A stretch of 64,000 nucleotides of DNA from contig NC_088880.1 of assembly GCF_032884065.1 (NCBI RefSeq), positions 33,916,008 to 33,980,007 on the forward strand, in the 5' to 3' direction. Positions 1 through 10,186 of this stretch are shown piece after piece (positions within the stretch are counted from its first letter, which is position 1; the number at the start of each line of letters is the position of its first letter). Made by a program: the position numbers and the translations under genes. Under the pieces are notes generated by a model. That model did no database searches, was not told where the DNA came from, and saw only the letters and a list, made by a program, of their open reading frames with translations. Origin of the DNA: Artemia franciscana. Lineage: Eukaryota; Arthropoda; Branchiopoda; Anostraca; Artemiidae.

Positions 1-1297
1 TTCCATTTGGGAAAATTGGTCCCAGCCTCGCCCCCCCAGGGTTTTGACGAAATTATGCCACTGTGAGTCCGCTAATATTTCTAATGATAATAATAACAAG
101 AATAGACCTGATCTAGTAACAAATCCCTCAATAATTTACTATATTTTAACCATAATGAGGCATAGGTTTAGCAGTAATTTAAACATAAACTTAATATAGC
201 CTATAAATAGATGTAATTTACTTTCACCGAAATCATTCACCTGATAAGCATCAATAAATACCGCCTCCTTAACATGTTGACTTGTTATCCCTATTTATTC
301 AGCTTGATTTACACTTTGTGGTTTTAAATTAGTGGCTTCAAGCTTAAACAAAAATGACAATCATTAGGTTGCATCTCAACTTATCTGCTGTGCCAAGTCC
401 CATCGACGACAATACTCCAATTTTACAGCACTAATGGCAGCATCGAGAGGTTGTGTTCTTGTGTCGGGATAGATTCAAAAACTTATTTTGGGAGGGGAGG
501 AGTTTTAGATTCTCAAAATTCAAGAAAATATATAAAAAAGCAAATTCGCAAGGCCGTACCCAGGGGGAGGGTTAGGGGTTTGACCAACCCCCCTGAAATG
601 TTTGTCCGACTCATAACAATTAATATAAACAAATTTTTGATGTATTTTTAAAGTTCCCCCCACGAAACTAAATCCTTTTGTAGCCCACCCCCCCAGAAAA
701 AAACCCTGGATGTAAATTAAACATTAATTATGTAACAACCTATAAAAATCTGGAGATTTAAGAGGTTAAGAGAAAAAGGTGTGAATCGTTGGTGAAATTT
801 TTAATCTGGAGGGAAAACGTCCGTTTATAATTAATCTGGATATATTAAAGTCAATAAGCTTTGTTTTGCCATTATAAGCTTATTGTGCGGATATTTAACC
901 CCTTCCCCTCCAAAGGCAAAATTTTTTGGGAAGTCTCAACCTTGAGACCCAATAAGTTAGAACCCATGACTCAAACGAAAGAGTAATTTTTTTCACAAAC
1001 AGATGTTAGGCACTGACTCGTTTTGTGCAATAGCCTAGAGCTAGAACCTAGAGCTAGAGACTTGTGAAACTTAACTAAATCCACTACTAGGCAAAAGGGC
1101 CTAACTTAAACCTAGCTAAAACCCGCAACTGGGTAAAAGTGCGCGAACACGTACTTATACGTACTTGCGTACTTTAGTGCTGAATTTAAAAACTCTTAAA
1201 TTTTGTAAAAGAAAAAGCAGTGCGGCCGGATCTCTCTACAGGCATTTTTATTGGGGGTGGGGGATTGTAAGAGGGGTCCGTATCCGGATATTCATTC
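1..1297. other. Repeat-derived DNA without a recognisable gene
   Basis: No open frame here has homology I can recognise. The stretch 855-990 is a diverged direct copy of 2620-2750 (both carry the phrase CCCAATAAGTT and then ACCCATGACTCAA). From about 1218 a repeat begins that also occurs near 3168 and 19720 (core AGCAGTG(C/T)GG). The segment 1240-1297 is the left half of a repeat whose right half resumes at 2381, the two being separated by a Penelope-like insertion. Confidence 0.5.
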
Positions 1298-1310
1298 TAT
1301 TACTACTCAA
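1298..1310. repeat. Target-site duplication, left copy
   Basis: The 13-mer TATTACTACTCAA is found here and again at 2368-2380, exactly at the two edges of the truncated Penelope-like element. A 13-bp direct repeat fits the target-site duplications known for this retroelement class. Confidence 0.75.
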
Positions 1311-1344
1311 CATAGATAACTACGTTGAGTAGTTGGCGGTCATG

Positions 1345-2125
1345 CTCGCCAAGTAAAAATTGGTTTAATCATTTCCTTAACTGACCGCATTTTTAGAATT
1401 TGCTCACCAAAATTTATTGAGGAGGAATTATTGTTGTTAAAAGAGATTTTAATAAGTAATCATTATCCGGGTTGGTTAATTGACCAGATTTTTTCGAAAA
1501 GAAGAAAATTTTTTTTAGAATTTTCTGACGATATTCTGGAAACAACAGAAAAGAAAGATGTTTTTTGTTCTCTACCATATGTTCCAGGGTTGAGTGAAAA
1601 ACTTAAAAGAATTTTACAAAATAATGGCTTAAAGGTAGCTTTAAGAGGTAGTAATACTTTGGCTAGTTTTTTATATTCTGGAAAGGATCGAACTTTCGTA
1701 GAGCAACAAAGTGGGGTATATAAAATCCCATGTACTTGTGGAAGCTCTTATCTGGGACGTACTAACCAGAATTTAAAAATGAGATTGCTACAACATCATA
1801 ATTCTATTTCATCGTCTTTAAAGCAAAATACCAAACCTGAAGATTTCACGTCGGCCCTTTCGGAACATATTTTAATTATCCAAATCATTTTATTTTGTTT
1901 GAAAATGTTTCTTTGGTTCCTAGGGACCAAGGTTTAAAGCAAATTTTCAGGGAAACAATCGAAATTAAAAAAAAAAACTTATTCAAGAATAATTCCATAA
2001 ACAGAGATACAGGTGAATTTGGATTGAATTCATTTTACGATAATTTACTGAGGTCAAATAAAGTAAATATCACCTCACCTAAGAGCTATGACCTCTGTCC
2101 ACGTAATATATCAGAAAAAATCTAA
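1345..2125 (+). pseudogene. Penelope-like RT C-terminus plus GIY-YIG endonuclease, frameshifted
   Basis: The reading frame is open from before 1431 (residues SPKFIEEEL are readable just upstream, typical of the PLE thumb region), so no start codon is expected in this 5'-truncated copy. The endonuclease follows: a GVYKIPCTCG segment corresponding to the 'GIY' strand and the Cys pair, then SSYLGRTNQNLKMRLLQHH, containing the 'YIG' equivalent, the catalytic-region Arg and a His. A frameshift near 1870-1895 moves the frame; the second part (1895-2125) carries the conserved IEIKKKNLFKNNSINRDTGE block, which normally holds the catalytic Glu of EAIEI-type motifs, and ends at a natural stop. The host-genome role is none: this is a dead fragment. 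The family assignment is firm; the exact clade is not. Confidence 0.8.
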
Positions 2126-2256
2126 TGAACCGGAACCAAAAAGGTCAAAAAGATTTGCCTCCGTTGTTGCATTGAAAAAAATAAGAGCAGTAAACTATAT
2201 GTAATTAGTTTATTAGGTATAAATTTTGTTTGTTTTTATTGATGTCTTTTAGTTTT

Positions 2257-2300
2257 ACTGCTGATGATGAACCTGTATATGTGTTTGAAATATCCAGTTA
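2257..2300 (+). other. Hammerhead-like motif in Penelope-like tail
   Basis: CTGATGA is followed by a short hairpin-forming sequence and then GAAATATCCAG. The same order occurs at 45283-45320 and 50915-50955. CTGATGA and GAAA are the two core boxes of hammerhead ribozymes, which are known in canonical Penelope-like elements. Here the stem between them has decayed, and one extra base follows the first box, so activity is doubtful. Confidence 0.4.
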
Positions 2301-2367
2301 AATAATTTTTATAATCTATTCACTGTCAATTAAAAGGTTTCATCCCTATTTTGAACTGTTTTACTTT

Positions 2368-2380
2368 TATTACTACTCAA
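2368..2380. repeat. Target-site duplication, right copy
   Basis: Exact repeat of the 13-mer at 1298-1310. The host repeat continues directly after it (TATTATTGGGGGGCAACTGC), matching the uninterrupted paralogue near 3835-3860. Confidence 0.75.
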
Positions 2381-2946
2381 TATTATTGGGGGGCAACTGC
2401 CCCTCCCCCAAACGATACCCCTGCTTTTTACGGCGTAAGTCTGCTTTTTCCAAAAGATAATCCTCTTCTGTCAAAAGCATTCTGAGTGATTTCAAAATTA
2501 GTCCCTTTTATGGCGTATGTCTCCTTTTTCCTTGACAAAGTCTCCCTTTTCCTTGCAAAAACAAAAATATCTTATCTATATATTAATATATATCTTATAG
2601 TATAATTAAGTCCATAAACATTGATTTGTCATTATGAGCTTTTTGTGTGGAGATTTAACCCCCTTCCTCCACAGGCAGCATTTTTGGGATGTGGATGGGG
2701 GGTTATCAACCCTGGGACCCAATAAGTTTGAACCCATGACTCAATTAAGTCATATTATCCATATTACAAAGTTTTCAACTTTTTGTGAATTATTGGTCTT
2801 TTATCTTTGGGGCTTATTTCCAGCTGGGCTATTTCTCTCATGAGCGCTCACAAACAAATACATGAAACTTCTTCAGGTTTTGGACACACTTTTTCTAAAT
2901 TAGATTCTACAAAATCCTATAAAATTCAAGAACGATAAAAAAAAAA
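2381..2946. other. Repeat remnants, no gene seen
   Basis: 2381-2560 is the right half of the repeat split by the Penelope-like insertion and includes two copies of a CTCCTTTTTCC-containing phrase that also occurs at 3890-3995. 2620-2750 is the partner of 855-990. No supported coding region. Confidence 0.5.
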
Positions 2947-2989
2947 CACATCTTAATAACCTCCAAAATACCGAGGTTATTAAGATGTG
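2947..2989. repeat. Perfect 17-bp hairpin
   Basis: CACATCTTAATAACCTC (2947-2963) and its exact reverse complement (2973-2989) are separated by nine bases. A related single arm, CATATCTTAATAGCCTCC, occurs at about 17833 and 18043, so the stem probably belongs to a dispersed repeat and not to a regulatory site. Confidence 0.6.
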
Positions 2990-3519
2990 AGTTTTTTGTC
3001 CTTTTCTTTGTTTATTTTAATTTAACTTCATTTTTCTTTTCATTGATAAAGGCTCCCGCACGCGTTAAAATATTCGAATTTTTATTATTTAAAGTTTGTT
3101 TTTGTTTTGTTCCACTGTTTTATTTAAATTATACTTTTCTCTCTCTTAAATTTTGTAAAAGGAAAAGCAGTGCGGTCTAAGAAATTATTTACAAAATTGT
3201 ATGCATTTTTAATGTCGAAGGAATCTAAAGATGCGCACCAAAATTCTGTAGTTTCTTGTAAAAGGAGTACTCTTCCCTCGGGGTAAAGAAAAAGAGCCTG
3301 CTATCGTAGGTATGAATGTTTGAGAGGAGGGGGATACAAACTTCACCGTCTATTTGCTTCATTTTACTGATTGGGTTGGAGGTCTTGATAAATATTCTGA
3401 ATTGCGGATAGGTTAAGCGCTTCACGCTATGATTTTACATGCTCAATACAATCCAACCTATCCCCAATTTTGGGCTATTAAGATTTCGTACTTAATATAA
3501 ATTGACACCACTACATCTG

Positions 3520-4217
3520 ACAACAAGACTGCGACAAATAAAAGTGCGACGTACGCCGTTTTTGTAACTTTTCAGGAGAGCTAAAAAAACAGAAAAAAGT
3601 TTGTCGGCTGTGTTCGCTCTGAATGATGAGACTAATGGAGATAAAGGGAACATATTCTAAACAACCTTTTCATTCCCTTTTTAGTGGTATAAATTAAATT
3701 TAGTTATTCCAAACGAATCCAAAATTATTCCTTTTTATAAGGGGCGAATCTCTAGCATTTTCGTTGGGAGGGGGAGGGCGAGAGGGGTCCATATACGGAT
3801 ATCCAAAGGAGCATGGGGTATATAATTTTTTCTCCATATTATTAAGGGCAACTGCCCCTCCCCCAAACGACGCCCTTGATTCTTATGGCGTATGTCTCCT
3901 TTTTCCAATAGATAAAGTAATCCTCTTCGATCAAAAGTATTCTGGGTGAATTCAAAATTAATTTGTTTTATGTCGCATGTCTCCTTTTTCCTTGACAAAA
4001 AAAGGAGACGAATGTCAGGTCCCTATGTTAAAGCTTGAAAAGATAATCCCCTTCTGTCAAAACTGGCGTATGCCCATTTCATATTTTAGTAGCAGTTTAA
4101 GACAGGATAATTATGGCTGCACCATTCGATTCCTCGTCCTGAGCTTACCCACAACACTTACATAACTCATTTTCGACCAAAATGGCATATATTGCAATTT
4201 TAATTATCACAGCTGAA
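3520..4217. repeat. Dispersed repeat copy with a nested insertion
   Basis: The ends of this stretch match 25166-25645 (shared phrases include AAAAAAGTTTGTCGGCTGTG and the segment GCACCATTCGATTCCT). The copy at 25 kb lacks about 220 bp present here (roughly 3737-3955); this extra piece is the same repeat that was split by the Penelope-like insertion at 1298-2380. So one repeat sits inside another. Confidence 0.6.
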
Positions 4218-4295
4218 CAATACATCTGCATGCAAAACAGTATCTATTCATAAATTGCACTTACAAAACTGATTACTATTTTTTTCCTATTTTAG

Positions 4296-4708
4296 TCCAA
4301 CCATCTGAATACCCAGTCAACTCTAACGTCAGAAGAGGTAGAAACTTTTATTACGCAGTGTCCAGAAACACCCCAGCCGTCGTGCCCCTATACTCACCAT
4401 TTGTTTACAATTACTATCAAAGACCACAATACCCAATTGTTGGATACCCAATGAACTTCTACTATGAGCCTACCGATTATAGCCCTCATGGTGCTTATGC
4501 TACCCCTAATATCCCATCCGAAGCCATTCGTTTAGCTGATACGGAAAAGGTTCCAGAAGATGTAGAACAAATGCTGGAGAATAACCCAAGGGAACGTTTC
4601 CTTTTCTTACAGACAACTCTCATTACATCTGGCAGTACCACATCAACGATCAAGAATCTGTGCAAATTCAACATTTTCTCGTCAGGAACCATATGCTTCA
4701 ATGGTTAA
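4296..4708 (+). CDS. Terminal exon of an unknown Tyr/Pro-rich protein
   Basis: The exon begins after a good 3' splice site (pyrimidine run ending TATTTTAG at 4295) with two bases of a split codon, then reads 136 codons to TAA at 4706-4708. The first half is rich in Tyr, Pro and Asn (for example YNYYQRPQYP and NFYYEPTDY), the second half holds an acidic stretch (DTEKVPEDVEQMLE) and a Ser/Thr-rich end. Codons ending in C (TAC, AAC, GTC) are used far more than in the AT-rich surroundings, which favours a real gene. A poly(A) signal follows 30 bases after the stop. Composition resembles secreted structural proteins such as cuticle or eggshell proteins, but I recognise no family and have not found the upstream exons. 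GTG at 4358 is not a start; it is an internal codon. Confidence 0.55.
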
Positions 4709-4737
4709 TTTAATTTATTTGTTGATATTTATTAAAA

Positions 4738-4743
4738 AATAAA
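4738..4743 (+). promoter_or_regulatory. Candidate polyadenylation signal
   Basis: AATAAA lies 30 bases after the stop codon of the Tyr/Pro-rich exon, at a plausible distance for a short 3' UTR. AATAAA is common by chance in DNA this AT-rich. Confidence 0.45.
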
Positions 4744-5110
4744 AGTTATGATTTGTGTGATATTTTGATATATGACAGCAAACTACATTTATGCATCTTA
4801 ACAAACTACACACCCTTATCCAGAAGCTTTTTTCTCATACGCTTCATAAGACCAGTTTTTATCCTGAATTGAATCAACCCAAATTAGAAGATTGTAGAAA
4901 TAACTCCAACGTAACAAGTATACCACAAAAGCTATTTAAAATAATACCATTTAAGGAATCTCAATCCGTCTTCTCTTTTTGGACTGAATACACCTTATAT
5001 GGATCGAAGAAAAAAGAAGAACCTAATTCCATATACTCTCATTTGTAATTAGAGCATGAGATATTGAACAGCTGTGTGGTAACGACAAAACGACAATATG
5101 CGTAAGATAT

Positions 5111-5316
<206 letters not shown>

Positions 5317-5539
5317 TAAGCTTGTTGCAGCATGATGAACATGGCCCATAGGAATTTAAACCGCAATTCCGGAAAAAAATTCTGCCTATGAGGAATAGAG
5401 ATCATCTAAGCAATTCGGAACAGTTTTGCAAAATAGCCTAGGCTAACTGACTATATTTAATGTTTTATCAAATTTGACAAAAAAAAAGTTATGTCGATAA
5501 GTGTCTTTCCTTTGAAAAAAATAAAACACTAAAAAAATA

Positions 5540-6296
5540 AACTGATGTATATTTCTTGCATTAAATTGTATCGCCCGTTGCGGATGTGCCAGGAAAGGAG
5601 GCGCCTGCCCTATATTCATTTTAGACGATCAGGGATTGTACATAGCGATACACGCAGTAGATCATTTTGGTGTACAAAAAAAAAATTAAAAGTAAAAATA
5701 AAAGCATTTGAATATTGCAAAAAATAATAGCAATTATGTGACAAATGGTAAGAATCTGGGAGAGAATTTGAGTCCAAAGCATTCCCCCAACCTCCCTAAG
5801 AAGTGCTCGTTTGCAATCTAATTCCTTTAAGTCCCGTCTTAATTGGTTTTTCAGCTCAACTTGATTTATGAATCATAGTGTTAAGGACCCCTAATTTTGG
5901 GGAACAGTCTGAAAAGGAGCAATAATAAAGCTACGTGTATATATCAAGCAATTAAGTGTCTCGTCCGATAGTTGATGTGACGGGAAAATAGATATCTGCC
6001 CTCTGTTCCTTTAGAAAATTCACGGGTGGCGCATAGGGAAGTACGCAGTAGATCATTTTGGGGTGTACACTCAACTAATAGTAACAAAAAAGGCATTTTA
6101 ATTATGCCAAAAATAATGGCAAGTATGTGACAAATTGTAATAGTCTTGTAGAGGATCTGAGCCCAAAACACCCTCCTCCCTCCTGAAGAAGTAACTAATT
6201 GTAAAATAGCACCTTTCAGCCCTGTCTTAATATGTGAAGTGGCTGATCTTAATTTATGAATAGCAGTATTAAGGATCCCGAATTTGGGGAATCGAC
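5540..6296. repeat. Tandem pair of ~0.4-kb units of unknown origin
   Basis: Unit 1 (about 5540-5934) and unit 2 (about 5935-6296) share CGCAGTAGATCATTTTGG, then TATGTGACAAAT, then GAACAG/GAATCG before an AGTA/AATAA tail. The units are diverged and contain no convincing coding frame. Confidence 0.65.
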
Positions 6297-6317
6297 TTGA
6301 AAAAGACCAGTAGTACT

Positions 6318-6780
6318 AATAACGCTACAGTAAGACGCTTTTATTCTTCTTATTCATCTTATTTACGGAGGCAAAGCCCTTCGATTGTTGCTCTACTGCT
6401 CAATTTTCTTATTCATCCAAATAAAGGAAAGAACAATCTTGGGTTGTTGCTCCACAGTTTTTGTTGTTCTTTTTATTCATCTTATTAATGTTGCAACGTC
6501 CGACTCTTTTCGGAATGGTTACTAGTTTGGAAGTAGAAGAGGACGTGGTGTCTTCGAAACGGTCATAATGTCATAACAGTCATAAACGGTCATAACGCTA
6601 CAGTAAAACGCTTGTATTCTTCTTATTTATGGAGTCAAAGCCCTAAGGTTGTTGCTATACTGTTCAGTAGTCTTTTTTATTATTCATCTTATTAATGATA
6701 CAATGTCCAACTACAAGTTCGGAATGGTTACTAGTTTGGAAGTAGAAGAGGACGTGGTGTCTTCTAAACGGTCGAAAGTG
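6318..6780. repeat. Second tandem pair, ~0.26-kb units
   Basis: AACGCTACAGTAA begins both units (about 6319 and 6594), and both end with GGAATGGTTACTAGTTTGG followed by AAGTAGAAGAGGACGTGGTG. The second unit has a deletion relative to the first. No gene seen. Confidence 0.65.
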
Positions 6781-6838
6781 GCCCGAGCATGTCACGATTA
6801 ATGAGGATGGTCAATATGTTTCTTAAACATGTTCATTC

Positions 6839-7013
6839 CCAAGGTTGTCAACCCTATGGTTTATCACTATTTCTAGTGATTTTTAAATATCCTAAACAAA
6901 CAAAAAATCACTAAATCAGCATATAAATCACTAGATTATTGAAGGAAAATCACTCAATCCAACAATAAATCAATAAAATCTAGTGATTTATTCCTAACCA
7001 GGTGGCAACTCCG
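6839..7013. mobile_element. MITE-like element with imperfect terminal inverted repeats
   Basis: The left end GGTTGTCAACCCTATGGT is an imperfect inverted match to the right end ACCAGGTGGCAACTCC. Inside, AATCACTAGATT and AATCTAGTGATT pair with each other. Ends of the GGTTG(C/T)CAAC kind are seen in some hAT-derived miniature elements. I see no clear 8-bp target duplication, so the class is uncertain. Confidence 0.35.
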
Positions 7014-7204
7014 TTAATTCCTCATAACATTATTATTGCTAGTGGCCAGCCTGATTCCAGCCCCATCAGCCTTTTTTCGTTTACAGCAAACCAATCCGTA
7101 GTTCTGTTTGTCCTCTTTTCTTCCCGAACAACTGTTCTTAAGTATGGTTATGAAGTGTAGGCGCACCGAAAGACAGAGGAGGATTTGCTAGAGAAGTCGT
7201 TTCT

Positions 7205-7350
7205 ATATTTTATAACATATAATATTTAACTTTTATATAATTATATATAATATACAATTATTATATATTATTATTATTATAGAATAATAATATATATATA
7301 ATTACAATTATTATTAGAATTATATAATTATTACAATATATAATTATTAT
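7205..7350. repeat. AT-only low-complexity tract
   Basis: Imperfect TAATTATATA and TATTAT units with local palindromes. No gene or motif seen. Confidence 0.8.
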
Positions 7351-7404
7351 ATTTTCGAGAGAAATTACCTACGGATTGTGTCGGATACCCATCTGACTAA
7401 CCGT

Positions 7405-7665
7405 ATTTCAAACTATCCCGCTTTCTAGGAGTATAATGAAAGAAAGGTTGAGATGGGTGGGACACGTTCTGCAGATGAGGGATGACGGGCTTCCAAAGAT
7501 AGTCCTTTTCACCCAACCATCTAGGGTCATACAAAAAGCTTGTCGTCACCGAACGGAGTGGGAGGATGTCGTGAGGAAAGATTTAAGGGGAACTGGAAAA
7601 CATATTATTGGTACTAATTACACTCTCAATAAATCATAAGCTAAGGCTTAGCGTACAGAATATAC
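7405..7665 (+). pseudogene. RTE-like LINE, C-terminal fragment
   Basis: After ATGAAAGAAAGG the frame reads MKERLRWVGHVLQMRDDGLP and further on the RTEWEDVVRKDLRGTGK block, the signature of the far C-terminus of RTE-type endonuclease-reverse transcriptases (typical form RLRWLGHVLRM). Five copies of this end occur in the window. This one lacks the upstream polymerase and the terminal trinucleotide tail. Not a host gene. Confidence 0.75.
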
Positions 7666-7699
7666 GGAGCTGGGGGGGGGCAACTCCCTCATTTAAAAA

Positions 7700-8420
7700 A
7701 TATTTCACCCTCGAAGCTTTAACGTCACTTTTTACTTACATCTGAAGATACTTGTCTTTTATACATTTGAACTATGCCCATTTTGGTATCATATTCCGAG
7801 TTATCCCAAATACAAGAAGAAAATTTCAGCTCTCCCTCTATCCCTGGCTCCTCACAGCAGAGTTTAGATTTGCATAAAACACTTCGGAAATGAAAATCAC
7901 CTCCTGAAGAAGATAGACCAATAAAATTTGATCTGGGGACGGGTGATGTTCTCTGCCCAAGGCTAGCATTTGCAAAAAATGCGAAAAAATACGGAGGGAG
8001 GGTAAATATATTTACCCCCTCCCCCCTCACTTCTAGAAATGAAGACCCCAATGGCGAAGTCAGAATTTTTCCGTCTGCTAGACTTTTTTTTTTTTACATA
8101 ATACTGGTATAAATAGAGCTGAGTATTGTAACATTTTATTGTGACAAGCAACCAGATAGATGGGTCTGAATGTTCTCTCACTCTACCCGAAAACTACATT
8201 ACGCTTGGAACTCACTATATTCAGCATTAACTAGATTTAAAAGGAAAACAAACACGAGGCTTCTGAATATTTTCTGGTTGGTTGAAAAGTTCATAAAAAA
8301 TTCTGACTAGCTCAAATTAGTGCTATTTAAAACTCGATATTAGTAAAATTTATTTTGACCCATAGGGAGAGTATATAGAAATCGTTACTTTTTTTTGTCA
8401 CTACTTCCCCCAAACCTGAA
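7700..8420. other. No gene recognised
   Basis: Overlapping frames on the minus strand here have no recognisable domains and differ in frame. Short poly-T and poly-C runs only. Confidence 0.5.
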
Positions 8421-8427
8421 AAATTAA

Positions 8428-8738
8428 TAATTATCCCGCTTTCTAGGGCTATAATGAAAGAAAGGTTGAGATGGCTAGGCCACGTTCTGCGGATGAAGGA
8501 TGACAGATTGCCGAGGATTGTCATTTTTGACCAACTATTTGGAGCTACACGGAAAGCAGGTCGTCCTTGTCTGGGTTGGTAGGATGTCATAAATAAAGAT
8601 TTAAAGGAAATGGGAACTTCCTAGGAGGGTCTAAAAAGGAAGGTTTTGAATAGATTAGGTTGTAGGAGGAGCGTGCGTAGCTGTGTTGGCCTCAGGCGGT
8701 TTGGCGCTGCAGTGAACAATTAGTAGTAGTAGTAGTAC
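8428..8738 (+). mobile_element. RTE-like LINE 3' end with (TAG)n tail
   Basis: Starts with ATAATGAAAGAAAGGTTGAG as in the copy at 7433, then continues through GLRRFGAAVNN to a stop and a run of TAG trinucleotides (8720-8737). RTE-clade LINEs characteristically end in short tandem trinucleotide-type repeats in place of a poly(A) tail, so this copy shows the natural 3' end. The coding frame carries an early TAG (within the W-to-stop change at about 8580). Confidence 0.75.
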
Positions 8739-9532
8739 ACACACAGGAGATGGGGTAAAATCTTATTTTTAGGAACTGATTAAAAGGGCTCTTATACCAG
8801 AAAGACTGAACGATTTTGGCATGCAGTTAAATTTTATTCGTGCTTTAAACCCCCCCCCCCCCCCCGAATATAAAAAACTAAACGGAACCTCCTCATAAAT
8901 TGAAAACTGTTTGCATCATTGGATATCTGAGTTTATTTTGATCAATATAACCATGAACACACAAATATCTAGGTAGTTTATGTGCAACCCTAGAAAACGA
9001 TTGTATAAAAGTAAATTTGCACCTAATAATATACAACAAATCTGTTTTAAATGAAAAATAAATAGACTCGGTAACGACAAGACGCTTTTTAACAATGAAC
9101 AATTTTGACACTTATAATTGCACTTTTATAGATTTGGGGTGACACGTCGTATTACCTTCATCTCGGATGATCTGAAATGAAATACAAGACATTTTCAAAA
9201 TTTAAATGCCCAAAGCGTAAACATTTCAAAAATAAAAAACAAAATAAACTTCAATGCTTTCAAAAACTACTAAGCTTTGATGGAATAACCACATAGACAG
9301 ATTGTTGAGCCAAGTGACACTCGGAGCGACGGGTAAAAAAGGCACTTGTTCTTATTTGATGATTATAAGTGGATAAAGGAGACATCAAAATCAAAATCCT
9401 AAATATCCAGAAATGTTGACAAAAAAGCACAAAATATACAAGGTTATAACACTTTTAAGTTCCAAATCAAGACAGATGAAACTTTGCACAAAGGGACACT
9501 TGCAGAAGAAGGCAAGGAGGGTGTCTACCAAG
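8739..9532. other. No gene recognised
   Basis: Contains a run of about 18 C (8851-8868). The minus-strand frame at 8893-9111 has no domain I recognise. This stretch is the left flank of the Naiad-like element. Confidence 0.5.
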
Positions 9533-9932
9533 ACACTGTGCTGGGTAGAGAATTTAGAGTGGCGAAACCCTATATAGGCCAGTGTATTCTCCTGATGAGC
9601 CCTTATATTGGGTGTTGCCTCTGAATTATTTGTCTATATTATTTTTTCTATTGTTTGGTGAATGACGACTTATACTTATTGACGACATGACTGCCTGTCC
9701 ATGGATTGTTCTTTATGGTTGATTGTGTGTGGCTATGCTGTTTGACCTATGTGATTGTATGGATGAGTAGGGTTAAGGCCTCATTCAAGTGCTTGTCTAT
9801 ATTAATCACTAATTTAGGAAAACAGTCTTTCTTTTCTCCTTCTGTCTCTCTCTCTCTCTCTCTCTTTTTTTTTTTTTTTTTTTTTTTTTTGTGTTTGTGC
9901 TGTTGCATTGGTGATTTCTCTTTTCATGATAT
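9533..9932 (+). repeat. Upstream pseudo-LTR of the Naiad-like element
   Basis: Starts ACACTGTGCTGGGTAGAGAA and ends TTTTCATGATAT. It is close to identical to 13286-13670 apart from the length of a (TC)n/T-rich tract near 9845-9890. The small open frame inside it (from 9706) is present in both copies only because they are copies; its translation runs into the TC/T tract and is not a credible protein. Confidence 0.85.
9545..9619 (+). other. Hammerhead-ribozyme-like fold, non-canonical core
   Basis: Reading 5' to 3': GTA (9545-9547, possible cleavage triplet), GAGAAT (9548-9553) able to pair with ATTCTC (9586-9591), then CTGATGA (9592-9598), then GCCC and GGGT closing a 7-base loop (9599-9613), then GTTG (9614-9617) where GAAA is expected, then CC able to pair with the GG before the triplet. 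The layout is that of a hammerhead, but the GAAA box is replaced, so it is probably inactive or only fortuitous. Confidence 0.35.
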
Positions 9933-10186
9933 TATTCCAGGTTGGATCCAGTGCTGGTGGAGGAAATTTTATTAGTTTTCTCCCCGACAGACCTTTACCC
10001 TGGTCCAGGTTTTTAACCTGATATTGTTAATTATTGGTGAGATGGCACTTGTGCAAATTTCATGTTCTTTCATGTTTTTGTTTATGTATTTATTGACCTA
10101 TTGACCTTGGCATGTTTTTTGGACTTTGATTGTTGGATTTTGATTTGGATGTTGGTTTGTTTTGGATTTATTTTCAATAACTTTTT

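Larger units (their letters stand above)
1311..2367 (+). mobile_element. 5'-truncated canonical Penelope-like element (C-terminal GIY-YIG type)
   Basis: A 1,057-bp insertion bounded by a perfect 13-bp direct repeat. It keeps only the end of the reverse transcriptase, the C-terminal GIY-YIG endonuclease and the 3' untranslated tail; the catalytic RT motifs are missing. The tail from about 2255 to 2367 is nearly the same as both arms of the inverted repeat at 50782-51020, so these belong to one family. The flanks 1240-1310 and 2381-2440 join into a sequence like the uninterrupted repeat at 3737-3890, which serves as a paralogous empty site. The first bases of the insert (1324-1333, GTTGAGTAGT) are the reverse complement of part of the target site. 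Confidence 0.85.

Noticed and set aside
9706..9975. Small Cys/Val-rich open frame, also at 13459-13686 and (minus) 49207-49422
   Set aside because: It recurs only because it lies in the pseudo-LTR copies; it ends in translated TC/T tracts and differs at its end in each copy.
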